Under the pieces are notes generated by a model. The model was given only the letters and a program-made list of their open reading frames with translations. It was not told the origin of the DNA and did no database searches. Shown one piece after another: positions 1 to 7,176 of a DNA stretch of 41,416 nucleotides (positions are counted from its first letter, which is position 1; each line of letters begins with the position of its first letter). Origin of the DNA: Anaerolineae bacterium (GTDB taxonomy: Bacteria > Chloroflexota > Anaerolineae > Anaerolineales > UBA11858); the NCBI GenBank assembly GCA_011176615.1, contig DUEG01000015.1, forward strand, positions 1 through 41,416, in the 5' to 3' direction. Position numbers and translations under genes: made by a program.

Positions 1-42
1 GCGCCATGAATAGGGAGAATTATAGTGTTCGTAATTGTCCAT
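1..42 (-). CDS. purB: N-terminal tip of probable adenylosuccinate lyase (partial)
   Basis: Only 14 codons are inside the window. The ATG is at 42-40 on the minus strand, behind an AAGGGAT-type ribosome binding site about 8 bases upstream. The visible peptide, MDNYEHYNSPYSWR, carries the Y-x-SP-x-SWR pattern found at the very start of many bacterial adenylosuccinate lyases, the enzyme of purine synthesis that releases fumarate from SAICAR and adenylosuccinate. The gene runs off the left edge, so no catalytic residue can be seen and the call rests on the N-terminal motif alone. It is divergent from the kinase operon that starts at 392. Confidence 0.5.
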   Translation of the reverse strand, partial: MDNYEHYNSPYSWR

Positions 43-391
43 TTCAAATATCCCTTCTTTTTTGACAGTTCGAAACAAAGCCATCAAACCGTTAACCAAA
101 TTCCGATTTAATTATTCGAAGTTGATATGAAATTCCTCGTAAATTTTATTATGTGTTCCTTTTTCTTTGACCAAAGTTCAGAAAAGTTATATGCGGTCTT
201 CTTTTTCACTCAATTATTGAGTAAAAGAAGGAAACTTTGTTTCCATATATTTCTTCGTATGATATTATAATATTATGTGTCTCAATCAGGGTGTATATCA
301 TCCAAGACATTTTAGCAATTAGCACAAAATATCATTTGCTTTTTTGTTATTGACTATATAATTGCAAATGATTATTTAAGGAGAAATTACT
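43..391. other. Divergent intergenic region with hairpin and promoter
   Basis: This 349-base gap separates the purB-like gene (leftward) from the kinase operon (rightward). I see no gene in it. It holds an imperfect hairpin at 198-230: arms of 8 and 7 bases (cttctttt / aaaagaag and actcaat / attgagt), a 2-base bulge at 206-207 and a single-base turn at 215. It also holds an AT-rich palindromic stretch around 262-273 and the probable operon promoter at 335-362. Whether the hairpin ends a transcript or binds a regulator is not clear; there is no clean U-tract on either side. Confidence 0.5.
335..362 (+). promoter_or_regulatory. Sigma-70-type promoter of the kinase operon
   Basis: A perfect -10 box TATAAT lies at 357-362, with a weaker -35 (TTTGCT, 335-340) 16 bases upstream. 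The predicted transcription start near 369 leaves a short leader that contains the AAGGAG at 378-383. This agrees with translation starting at the CTG at 392. Confidence 0.5.
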
Positions 392-2272
392 CTGGAAACT
401 CATAATACAACACATAATCTGCTCCCAGACGATAATGAGAAAACAGCACAATTAAAACCGGGGACAATCCTCGAGGGACGCTACTTGATTGAAGGTATTC
501 TAGGCGTTGGAGGGATGGGTGCCGTTTATAGCGCAAGGGACATGCGTTTTAATGTAGTGAAAAATGTCGCTGTAAAAGAGATGATCAACAAGGCTCGCAA
601 TGAACTAGTGCGTGAAACTATTATTAAAAACTTTGAACGCGAAGCGAACATTTTAGCAACACTTAGTCACCAAGCAATTCCAACCATTTATGATTACTTT
701 ACTCGGAATAACCGATCTTATTTGGTGATGGAATTGATCAATGGGAAAAACCTCGAATTGCTCATGGCAGAGAATAAAGGGTTTTTCCCTGAAACCCAAA
801 TAATTGCTTGGACTATTGAACTATGTGATGTCTTGACCCATTTACACAATCATCTCCCCACTCCAATTATTTTCCGAGACATGAAACCCGCAAATATTAT
901 TATTAATCAAGAAAATCATGTCGTTTTAGTGGATTTTGGAATTGCAAAAACCTTTCAGGCTGGAATAAAAGGAACCATGATAGGAACAGAGGGATATTCT
1001 CCACCTGAACAATACCGGGGCGAAGCGACCCCCCTCGTAGACATCTATGCACTTGGTGCAACCTTACATCACTTACTAACCAAAAAAGACCCTCGCGTTG
1101 AGGCTCCCTTCACATTTTCTGATAGACCTATACGAAAATTCAATCCAAATGTCTCAGAAGAATTTGAAGCATTAGTCAACAAAGCACTGCAGTACGATCC
1201 AGAAGCCCGATTTCAATCTGCTACTGAGATGAAGGACGCCCTTATGGGTGTTGCAAAGAAAACAGGTATTTTATCTGATGTATCTTCACCATTTGTAAGT
1301 TATATCAATAATCAAAACGTAAAGCCAGCTTGGGTTTTCGCATGCGAAGATGAAATTCGCGGAACACCATCTGTTTCTGATGGAGTGCTATATGTTGGTT
1401 CTTATGATAACAATTTATATGCATTAAATGCAGAAACAGGTGATTTTGTTTGGAAATATCCTACAGATGGCGGTATTGTTTGCAAACCAGCAATTTTCCA
1501 GAATAATGTATTCTTCGGTTCTGAAGATGGGCAATTACATGTCGTATCATCCCACTCCGGAAGAATAGTCTGGACTTATTACACTGACATGCCAATTCGC
1601 TCAAGCCCAATAATAGAAGAACAGCATGTTTTTATAGGCTCGGATGACGGTAATCTACATGTAGTAAATGCCAACAATGGACGTAGAGTATTGCTAATTG
1701 ATACAGGTTCACCAATTCGCTCTACACCCACTATTTTCAATGAATATGTTTACTTTAGCAATCAAGGGGGCGATTTCTGGTGTACGGACTTTAGAGGAAA
1801 CGTAAAATGGCGGACAAAGGCAAAAAGAGCTATTACAGGTTCCGCATATATTAGTGAAGATATTGTTTATTACAATTCAATGGATTCCACTCTTTACGCC
1901 GCAGATGCGCTCTCTGGATGGGTTATCTGGCGCTATCGTCTGGGTAAGGGGTCAATATCAACCCCCACAGGGATTGAACACTTCGTCTTTACTGGAAGCA
2001 TAGACCATAATATTTACGCGTTAGACAAGCGAACAGGGAAAGAAGTCTGGCGTTATACTACCGAACACCAAGTCACCGGGTCCCCTATTATTTACAAAGA
2101 CTCACTTTTCTGTGGAAGTGTTGATGGGAATTTGTATTGTCTAGAATACAAAACAGGGAGATTGCTTTGGCAGTATAAGACTGAAGGTCCAATTACAAGT
2201 ACACCCACAATTAATAATAATATGCTTTATTTAACTTCTTTGGATAATAAAGTCTATGCCATTCCAGTATAG
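392..2272 (+). CDS. Ser/Thr protein kinase fused to a cytoplasmic PQQ-type beta-propeller
   Basis: Hanks-type kinase domain at about residues 30-290: glycine loop GVGGMG (from residue 38), ATP-binding Lys in VAVK (K62), catalytic loop FRDMKPAN with Asp163, DFG at 181-183, then a GTEGYSPPEQ activation segment. From about residue 305 to the end there are eight blade-like repeats of the PQQ/BamB type (pattern S-x-D-x-x-LY-x-x-D-x-x-TG-x-x-x-W); the N-terminal WVF strand probably closes the last blade. There is no signal peptide or membrane helix, so the propeller is predicted to be cytoplasmic. The first ATG/GTG/TTG candidate (TTG 485) would cut off beta-strand 1 of the kinase. The frame stays open upstream to a CTG at 392, 8 bases after AAGGAG, giving the expected ILEGRY lead-in, so I chose CTG. 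It is the first gene of a tight operon; the next start is 29 bases after its stop. Confidence 0.88.
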   Translation: METHNTTHNLLPDDNEKTAQLKPGTILEGRYLIEGILGVGGMGAVYSARDMRFNVVKNVAVKEMINKARNELVRETIIKNFEREANILATLSHQAIPTIYDYFTRNNRSYLVMELINGKNLELLMAENKGFFPETQIIAWTIELCDVLTHLHNHLPTPIIFRDMKPANIIINQENHVVLVDFGIAKTFQAGIKGTMIGTEGYSPPEQYRGEATPLVDIYALGATLHHLLTKKDPRVEAPFTFSDRPIRKFNPNVSEEFEALVNKALQYDPEARFQSATEMKDALMGVAKKTGILSDVSSPFVSYINNQNVKPAWVFACEDEIRGTPSVSDGVLYVGSYDNNLYALNAETGDFVWKYPTDGGIVCKPAIFQNNVFFGSEDGQLHVVSSHSGRIVWTYYTDMPIRSSPIIEEQHVFIGSDDGNLHVVNANNGRRVLLIDTGSPIRSTPTIFNEYVYFSNQGGDFWCTDFRGNVKWRTKAKRAITGSAYISEDIVYYNSMDSTLYAADALSGWVIWRYRLGKGSISTPTGIEHFVFTGSIDHNIYALDKRTGKEVWRYTTEHQVTGSPIIYKDSLFCGSVDGNLYCLEYKTGRLLWQYKTEGPITSTPTINNNMLYLTSLDNKVYAIPV

Positions 2273-2301
2273 GAAGAATAATACATCGGGAGAATTCATC
2301 A

Positions 2302-3237
2302 GTGTTTAACTATATTAAGAAAATAATACAAAATATATATTCCGAAGGTAAAACAACATTTGGCACAGTTGAATCACCGCCTCATCATGCCAACATGGAC
2401 ACTAAGCCTCTTTCACCTGAAGACCTTAAACAAGTCCTGTTGCTTAAACCCAAAGAAAAAGAACCCAAGCAATTAATAGTATCAGCCAGACAATCCGTTG
2501 GGATGGAGCGAGATCATAATGAGGACTCAATATTTAGTCTTACAGTTAACCTAGGAAACAATACGGGTTCAACGCTATTTGGATTTTATATCGTAGCAGA
2601 TGGAATGGGGGGACATTTACATGGAGAAATTGCAAGTGCAACTGCAGTGCGTTCAATGTCCAATCATGTAATTAAAGAATTATATAATCCTTTATTCGGA
2701 GAAAAGCCATCTATTCCTAATGAATCAATAGCAGAGATCCTTAAAAAGGGAGTAATTAGCGCACATGAATCTATTCTCGAAAAAACAAGCGGTGGAGGCA
2801 CCACTTTAACTTCCATCTTTATTCTTAAAAGTCAAATGGTAATCACACACGTGGGAGATAGCCGTGTTTACAAAGTTGATAATAACGGTACGATGGAAAT
2901 ACTAACCCGTGATCACTCACTTGTAAATAGGCTAGTAGAACTTGGTCAAATTACTACGAAAGAAGCAGCGGTTCATCCCCAAAGAAATGTTTTATACCGG
3001 GCTCTTGGGCAAGGCGAACCTTTTGAACCGGATATAATTACTAGTCCACTTCCAGAAACCGGCTATTTACTCATCTGCTCAGATGGTTTATGGGGAGTTG
3101 TTCCAAAGGACAAAATTGGAAAAACTATCAGTGATATGAATAATCCTTTCAACGCAAGCAAAAAGTTAGTCGAGTTAGCGAATGCTGCTGGAGGTCCTGA
3201 TAATATTTCTGTGATTCTAATTAAATTATCTAATTGA
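2302..3237 (+). CDS. PP2C-family Ser/Thr protein phosphatase
   Basis: A metal-dependent phosphatase expected to reverse the kinase encoded just upstream. After an extension of about 60 residues with no recognisable domain, the PP2C motifs appear in order: ERDHNEDS, VADGMGGH, GGGTTLTS, HVGDSRVY, LTRDHSL, LICSDGLWG and GGPDNIS. Together they supply the metal-binding Asp residues. Translation starts at GTG 2302 behind CGGGAGA. The protein is 311 residues with no signal peptide or membrane helix, so it acts in the cytoplasm. Kinase-phosphatase pairing in one operon is common for bacterial Hanks-type systems. Substrates are unknown; the FHA and VWA neighbours are the obvious candidates (inference). 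Confidence 0.92.
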   Translation: MFNYIKKIIQNIYSEGKTTFGTVESPPHHANMDTKPLSPEDLKQVLLLKPKEKEPKQLIVSARQSVGMERDHNEDSIFSLTVNLGNNTGSTLFGFYIVADGMGGHLHGEIASATAVRSMSNHVIKELYNPLFGEKPSIPNESIAEILKKGVISAHESILEKTSGGGTTLTSIFILKSQMVITHVGDSRVYKVDNNGTMEILTRDHSLVNRLVELGQITTKEAAVHPQRNVLYRALGQGEPFEPDIITSPLPETGYLLICSDGLWGVVPKDKIGKTISDMNNPFNASKKLVELANAAGGPDNISVILIKLSN

Positions 3238-3253
3238 CAAAACAATAAAGACT

Positions 3254-4738
3254 ATGCCTTCAAAAATAGATTTATACAATCAATTAGGAATATCAAAAAA
3301 CGCAACTCCAGAGGAAATAAAACAAGCGTTTTTCCAATCTGCGCGTCGTCTGCATCCTGATGTAAACATCCAATCCAATGCCAATGAACAATTTCTATTG
3401 ATAAAAGAGGCTTATGAAATATTGTCTAATCCTCAAAAAAGAGCAAAATATGACAATAATTATATTCGCGAAATTACCAAATCACCCGTCAATATAGAAA
3501 TTCTATATAGCCGCAATGAAATCCTACGGCTTACCGAGAAACAGCTAATTTATACTCTTCTTGATATCCATTTTTACTCAGATAACGATCAAGAAACCGC
3601 TACGAGAATACCAATTAATGCTGCAATTGTACTAGATGTCTCTACATCAATGCGCGGATCTCGACTTCAAGCGATTAAAAGCACAACTGCCGAGATTATT
3701 CACAAACTAACTTCTAATGACATATTGTCAATTGTCAGTTTTAGTGACCGGAGCAAAGTAATCATTCCAGCGTCTCATCCTGATGCGGCACATAGTCTTG
3801 AACCCAATATTCGTCGATTACAAACTCATGGTGGAACAGAGATTTTTCAAGGTCTGCTAGCAGGTTTTTCTGAAATACGAAAAAATCTATCTGCACGCTA
3901 CCATAATCATATAATTCTTATCACAGATGGTAGAACTTATGGCGATGAAATTGCTTGTTTAGATTTAGCAGACCAATGTGCTTCTCTTGGTGTCGCTATT
4001 AGTTGTTTAGGAATTGGTAGCGAATGGAATGATGAATTTTTAGATGAACTTGCAAAACGCACTGGAGGAACAAGCAAGTATGTTGCAACATCACGGGGAA
4101 TTAATGATATTCTCCCTAATATATTTACAGAACTCGAACGGGTAGTAGCTGCTCGAATTGAATTTGATTTTAACCTGGGCACAGGGGTAGATTTGCTCTA
4201 TGCTTTTCGAATTCATCCGGAATTAGGAGTACTTCCATTAACATCACCCATCCAATTTGGCGGTTGCCCCAAAGATTCTTTCCAACGAATATTATTTGAA
4301 TTTCAAGTTTCACCGTTAAATCAAGATATAAAGCACTTTTTGCTACTTTCTGGAGAACTAAAGATTAATATTCCTCAAGTATCCGAATCAAATTATCAGA
4401 TTCCATTATCATTTATCCAAAAAGTGAGTAATTCTCCAGAACAGCCCATCCCTCCCCCACAACTCATTGTTGAATCAATGTCAAAATTAACTCTTTACCG
4501 AATGCATGAACGTGCTAATAAGTTTTTTGTGGAAGGAAAAATTGATGAAGCAAAAGAGCAACTTCAAAATCTAGCGACTCATCTCCTCTCAAAAGGAGAA
4601 AACAAACTTTCAAAAACTGTCCTCCTGGAAGTTGAACATCTTGAAAAGCAAAAACGCTACAGCGATTCAGGTAACAAAGAAATAAAATATGGTACTCGGG
4701 CATTATTATTGCCCAATAAGAATAATGCCGAGAGGTGA
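3254..4738 (+). CDS. J-domain / von Willebrand factor A fusion protein
   Basis: Residues about 4-70 form a DnaJ-type J-domain with the HPD tripeptide at 34-36 and the helix-4 end QKRAKYD; this is the part that stimulates Hsp70 (DnaK) ATPase. Residues about 120-290 form a VWA domain with an intact MIDAS site, D128-x-S130-x-S132, followed by GGTE and ITDG motifs. The C-terminal third (about 300-494) has a beta region, then a helical segment ending in KYGTRALLLP, a tail I associate with bacterial VWA proteins. It has no signal peptide. It lies 16 bases after the PP2C gene and ends 2 bases before the FHA start. The coupling of a chaperone-recruiting domain with a metal-dependent adhesion domain is unusual; its job is inferred to be assembly or remodelling of a target complex. 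Confidence 0.85.
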   Translation: MPSKIDLYNQLGISKNATPEEIKQAFFQSARRLHPDVNIQSNANEQFLLIKEAYEILSNPQKRAKYDNNYIREITKSPVNIEILYSRNEILRLTEKQLIYTLLDIHFYSDNDQETATRIPINAAIVLDVSTSMRGSRLQAIKSTTAEIIHKLTSNDILSIVSFSDRSKVIIPASHPDAAHSLEPNIRRLQTHGGTEIFQGLLAGFSEIRKNLSARYHNHIILITDGRTYGDEIACLDLADQCASLGVAISCLGIGSEWNDEFLDELAKRTGGTSKYVATSRGINDILPNIFTELERVVAARIEFDFNLGTGVDLLYAFRIHPELGVLPLTSPIQFGGCPKDSFQRILFEFQVSPLNQDIKHFLLLSGELKINIPQVSESNYQIPLSFIQKVSNSPEQPIPPPQLIVESMSKLTLYRMHERANKFFVEGKIDEAKEQLQNLATHLLSKGENKLSKTVLLEVEHLEKQKRYSDSGNKEIKYGTRALLLPNKNNAER

Positions 4739-4740
4739 AT

Positions 4741-5253
4741 ATGATCAAGTGCCCAAATTGTAATCATGAAGAGCCATATGGCACCCTATTTTGTAGTAAA
4801 TGTGGTGCCCGATTAGTTCCTAACGATACTGAAAATACCGAAAACAATCAAAGTGGTTCTCAAATACCAAACTTTGAGGATACTAATATTTTAGACCGCC
4901 CTGTACCTCCTATAGATTTACTAGATTACCCTGCATTACTTTTCATTGTTTCATCTAATGTATATATTCCTATAGAAGAAGATAACGATTTTACATTAGG
5001 ACGAGTCTCAAAAGACCAACCACTTGTGCCTGATATTGATTTAACCCCTTATAACGCCTATGAAGAAGGAGTGTCGCGTCTCCATGCTTCTATTAAGTTC
5101 TCCAATGGAAATTGTATAATTACTGATCTCGGGTCTGTCAATGGCACCAAAATCAATGGGAAACGGATTATATCAAACCAGGCAATGAATTTATCCGATG
5201 GCGATATGATTTCTCTCGGTCAATTTAAAATGCTAGTAATCATAAACAATTGA
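4741..5253 (+). CDS. Zinc-ribbon / FHA domain protein
   Basis: The N-terminus is a short zinc ribbon with two CxxC knuckles (CPNC at residues 4-7 and CSKC about 14 residues later). A linker of about 50 residues rich in Asn, Asp and Pro follows, then a C-terminal FHA domain with LGR, SRLHA and the VNGTKING stretch that reads phosphothreonine. I place the start at ATG 4741 with GAGAGG upstream. A GTG at 4735 is also possible and would overlap the previous stop, but it adds only two residues. FHA proteins beside Hanks kinases are typical readers of their phosphorylation, so it probably links the kinase/phosphatase pair to the J-VWA protein (inference). Confidence 0.88.
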   Translation: MIKCPNCNHEEPYGTLFCSKCGARLVPNDTENTENNQSGSQIPNFEDTNILDRPVPPIDLLDYPALLFIVSSNVYIPIEEDNDFTLGRVSKDQPLVPDIDLTPYNAYEEGVSRLHASIKFSNGNCIITDLGSVNGTKINGKRIISNQAMNLSDGDMISLGQFKMLVIINN

Positions 5254-5267
5254 GAATTGGAGGCATT

Positions 5268-5507
5268 ATGGCAATCCAGGCAATATTACACATAAAAAGC
5301 GAGGAACCAATAATGGGAGAACTTGATGATCTTCCTTCTCTGGGTGATACTTTGATTAAGGTAAATAATCCTAGGCAAAAAGATGGAAAAGATCTTTATT
5401 ATATTGAAATGGACGTGGTTACAGTTTATTGGCCAATTGAGAGATTAAATTTCATTGAAATACTACCAACCGAGGATGAAGAAATCATCGGTTTTGTCAG
5501 GGAGTAA
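5268..5507 (+). CDS. Small acidic protein of unknown function
   Basis: A 79-residue protein that I do not recognise. ATG 5268 is preceded by TTGGAGG and gives the N-terminus MAIQAILHIK; the longer version starting at 5250 lacks a ribosome binding site. The sequence alternates hydrophobic and charged residues (AILHIK, YYIEMDVVTVYW, LNFIEILP), suggesting a small beta-barrel or beta-sandwich, and it is acidic overall. There are no cysteines and no membrane segment. It sits between the FHA gene (14 bases) and the OmpR-type regulator (3 bases), so it is almost certainly cotranscribed and may be a structural part of the same signalling unit. Confidence 0.72.
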   Translation: MAIQAILHIKSEEPIMGELDDLPSLGDTLIKVNNPRQKDGKDLYYIEMDVVTVYWPIERLNFIEILPTEDEEIIGFVRE

Positions 5508-5510
5508 ATA

Positions 5511-6224
5511 ATGAAATATCAAACGAAAAAACGTCACTTGATACTTGTTGTCGATGACGAAAAAAGAATGGTCCGTTTTATCCGTTTAAACCTTGAACAC
5601 GATGGCTTCCAAGTATTAAGCGCCTATTCAGGTATGCAAGCACTTGACCGTGTTCGAACAGCATTGCCTGATTTGGTCTTATTAGATATTATGCTTCCAG
5701 ATTTAGATGGCTTTGAAGTATTACGCCGAATCCGAGAAGTAAGTTCTGTGCCAGTAATCATGCTCACAGCAAAAAGCGAGGAGGATGATCGTGTACGCGG
5801 GCTTGAAATGGGGGCAGACGACTATATTACAAAACCATTCAGCCCTCGAGAATTAGTCAGTAGGGTTAGAGCCGTCCTCCGTCGTATTGAAACATTAACA
5901 GATAGTACTTCTGATGTCATTGAAGTTGACGACCGCTTAAAATTAGATTTTGGGCGTAGAGAAATTTGGGTTGATGGCAAACTTACCAAACTAAGACCAA
6001 CTGAATACCGTCTACTCTATCATCTTGTTCAAAATGCTGGATGGGTTTTAACGCATGAACAACTGCTTACTAAAGTGTGGGGGTATGAATACCGAGATGA
6101 ACCTCATTATGTTCGCTTATATATCAACTATTTAAGGAAAAAAATCGAAAAAGATCCAGCAAATCCAAAATATATTCTCACAGAACGTGGAGTGGGATAT
6201 CGATTTGTAGATTTTCATAGATAA
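5511..6224 (+). CDS. OmpR/PhoB-family response regulator
   Basis: The receiver domain (about 1-125) shows the acidic pair D15-D16, phospho-acceptor D59 in LLDIMLPD, Thr in MLTAK and Lys in TKPFSPRE. The C-terminal winged helix (about 140-235) carries LRPTEYRLL and the closing RGVGYRF motif. The total of 237 residues is normal for the family. It starts only 3 bases after the small acidic protein, so it belongs to the kinase operon. No sensor histidine kinase is present nearby, so it is an orphan by position. Cross-talk with the upstream Ser/Thr kinase is possible but is inference. Confidence 0.95.
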   Translation: MKYQTKKRHLILVVDDEKRMVRFIRLNLEHDGFQVLSAYSGMQALDRVRTALPDLVLLDIMLPDLDGFEVLRRIREVSSVPVIMLTAKSEEDDRVRGLEMGADDYITKPFSPRELVSRVRAVLRRIETLTDSTSDVIEVDDRLKLDFGRREIWVDGKLTKLRPTEYRLLYHLVQNAGWVLTHEQLLTKVWGYEYRDEPHYVRLYINYLRKKIEKDPANPKYILTERGVGYRFVDFHR

Positions 6225-6245
6225 GTTTCTATACTCTCAGAAATT

Positions 6246-6275
6246 TTGACAAATTGCTAATATACAGTTTATGTT
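6246..6275 (+). promoter_or_regulatory. Probable promoter of hsp20
   Basis: A perfect -35 box TTGACA lies at 6246-6251. A -10-like TATGTT lies at 6270-6275 with an 18-base spacer. The -10 lies inside the left arm of the palindrome at 6259-6297, so anything binding the palindrome would block RNA polymerase. Confidence 0.5.
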
Positions 6276-6297
6276 TTTTTAACATAAACTGTATATT
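6259..6297. promoter_or_regulatory. Perfect 17-bp palindrome: operator or terminator
   Basis: Arms 6259-6275 and 6281-6297 are exact reverse complements around a five-T centre. The structure begins 35 bases after the response-regulator stop and could end that transcript, but no U-tract follows the right arm. Its overlap with the -10 and expected start of the hsp20 promoter fits an operator equally well. It does not resemble CIRCE (TTAGCACTC-N9-GAGTGCTAA). Confidence 0.6.
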
Positions 6298-6377
6298 CTA
6301 TATATCGTAAGAAACAATTTGGCTACTTCATAAGTTTTAAATTGAAGGTGCAAAAGATAAGTATGAAGGAGGTAGAA

Positions 6378-6818
6378 ATGGCAAATTTAACTCGATTTGA
6401 ACCTTTACATGAAATAATCTCTCTACGAGAAGCGATGGATCGATTATTTAACGATGCTTTTACTAGACCGCTGTCCCTTGTACCGGATTCGCGGCAGCCA
6501 CTAGTGGATATCTACCAAACAAAAGATGAAATAGTCGTAAAAGCCACGGTGCCCGGTGTTAAACCTGAAGACATTGACGTATCCATAACTAATGACCTTC
6601 TTACTATTAAAGGTGAATTTAAGGAAGAGAAGAAAATAGAAGAGGCAACCTATACTTTACAGGAACATCAATACGGTAAATTTGAGCGAGCGCTACCACT
6701 CCCGGTACCTGTGAAAACAGCCGATGCAAAAGCAACTTACAAAGATGGCGTCCTCACTTTGTATTTACCAAAAGTAGAAGAGGTTCGTCCAAAAACAATA
6801 AAGGTCAACGTAAAATAA
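6378..6818 (+). CDS. Hsp20-family small heat-shock protein
   Basis: A cytoplasmic ATP-independent holdase that keeps unfolded proteins soluble. The alpha-crystallin domain covers about residues 40-146: PLVDIYQTKDEIVV, VPGVKPEDIDV, the GEFKEE turn, and the GVLTLYLPK end strand; the IKV near the C-terminus may be the I-x-I/V dimer-contact motif. The start is ATG 6378, 4 bases after a perfect AAGGAGGT at 6366-6373. The upstream ATG at 6363 and the start at 6342 lack a site this good. At 146 residues it is of normal length. A second, divergent copy lies at 25912-26337 beside lon. Confidence 0.95.
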   Translation: MANLTRFEPLHEIISLREAMDRLFNDAFTRPLSLVPDSRQPLVDIYQTKDEIVVKATVPGVKPEDIDVSITNDLLTIKGEFKEEKKIEEATYTLQEHQYGKFERALPLPVPVKTADAKATYKDGVLTLYLPKVEEVRPKTIKVNVK

Positions 6819-6837
6819 TTTCTGTAAATCAAAGTAA

Positions 6838-6865
6838 ACCTGGGGAGATATATCTCTCTCCAGGT
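6838..6865 (+). terminator. Hairpin after hsp20
   Basis: An 11-bp stem (acctggggaga 6838-6848 with tctctccaggt 6855-6865, one G-T pair) with a 6-base loop lies 19 bases after the hsp20 stop. A clear U-tract does not follow, so it may be a weak terminator or an mRNA 3'-end stabiliser. Confidence 0.55.
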
Positions 6866-6891
6866 ATTGATTCATCTAAAAGTGTGAAATT

Positions 6892-7095
6892 ATGCCAACT
6901 TATGAATTTATTTGCAAAGAATGTGGATTAAGGTTCACGAAAAGTTATCACTTTGGAGAAAATTTGGATAAAGCCATTTGCCCTAATGGGCACATGAACG
7001 CGCAGCGAATATATTCTCCTCCCTCAATTATTTTTAAAGGGAATGGTTGGTATATAACAGATAGTAAATCTCATAAAAAAAACACAAATTCCTAA
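6892..7095 (+). CDS. FmdB-like zinc-ribbon protein, variant second knuckle
   Basis: A 67-residue protein with the FmdB hallmark: MPTYEFICKECG at the start, then the conserved SPPSIIFKGNGWYITD segment. The usual second metal knuckle CPxC is replaced by CPNGH at about residues 33-37, so zinc would have to be held by Cys and His, or not at all. FmdB was first named as a putative regulator of amidase/formamidase genes, but for most members the role is unknown. The gene sits alone between the hsp20 hairpin and the NarL-type regulator. Confidence 0.8.
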   Translation: MPTYEFICKECGLRFTKSYHFGENLDKAICPNGHMNAQRIYSPPSIIFKGNGWYITDSKSHKKNTNS

Positions 7096-7126
7096 AGATA
7101 CTCAACATAACAAAAACAAAGTGGTC

Positions 7127-7155
7127 TTGTCAGTCCGTAAAGACTAGACTATACT
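7127..7155 (+). promoter_or_regulatory. Strong sigma-70 promoter of the NarL-type regulator
   Basis: -35 TTGTCA at 7127-7132 and -10 TATACT at 7150-7155 are separated by exactly 17 bases, each one mismatch from consensus. A start near 7162 leaves about 15 bases of leader containing AAGGAGA (7164-7170). Confidence 0.72.
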
Positions 7156-7176
7156 CACCGTATAAGGAGAGTATAG

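Noticed and set aside
198-230. Hairpin between purB and the kinase operon as a riboswitch
   Set aside because: Only one bulged stem is present, with no multi-helix core or conserved aptamer motif.
485-487. TTG 485 as the start of the first kinase
   Set aside because: It removes the first kinase strand and has no ribosome binding site; the CTG at 392 fits better.
6259-6297. CIRCE / HrcA site
   Set aside because: The palindrome sequence and the 5-base spacer do not match TTAGCACTC-N9-GAGTGCTAA.
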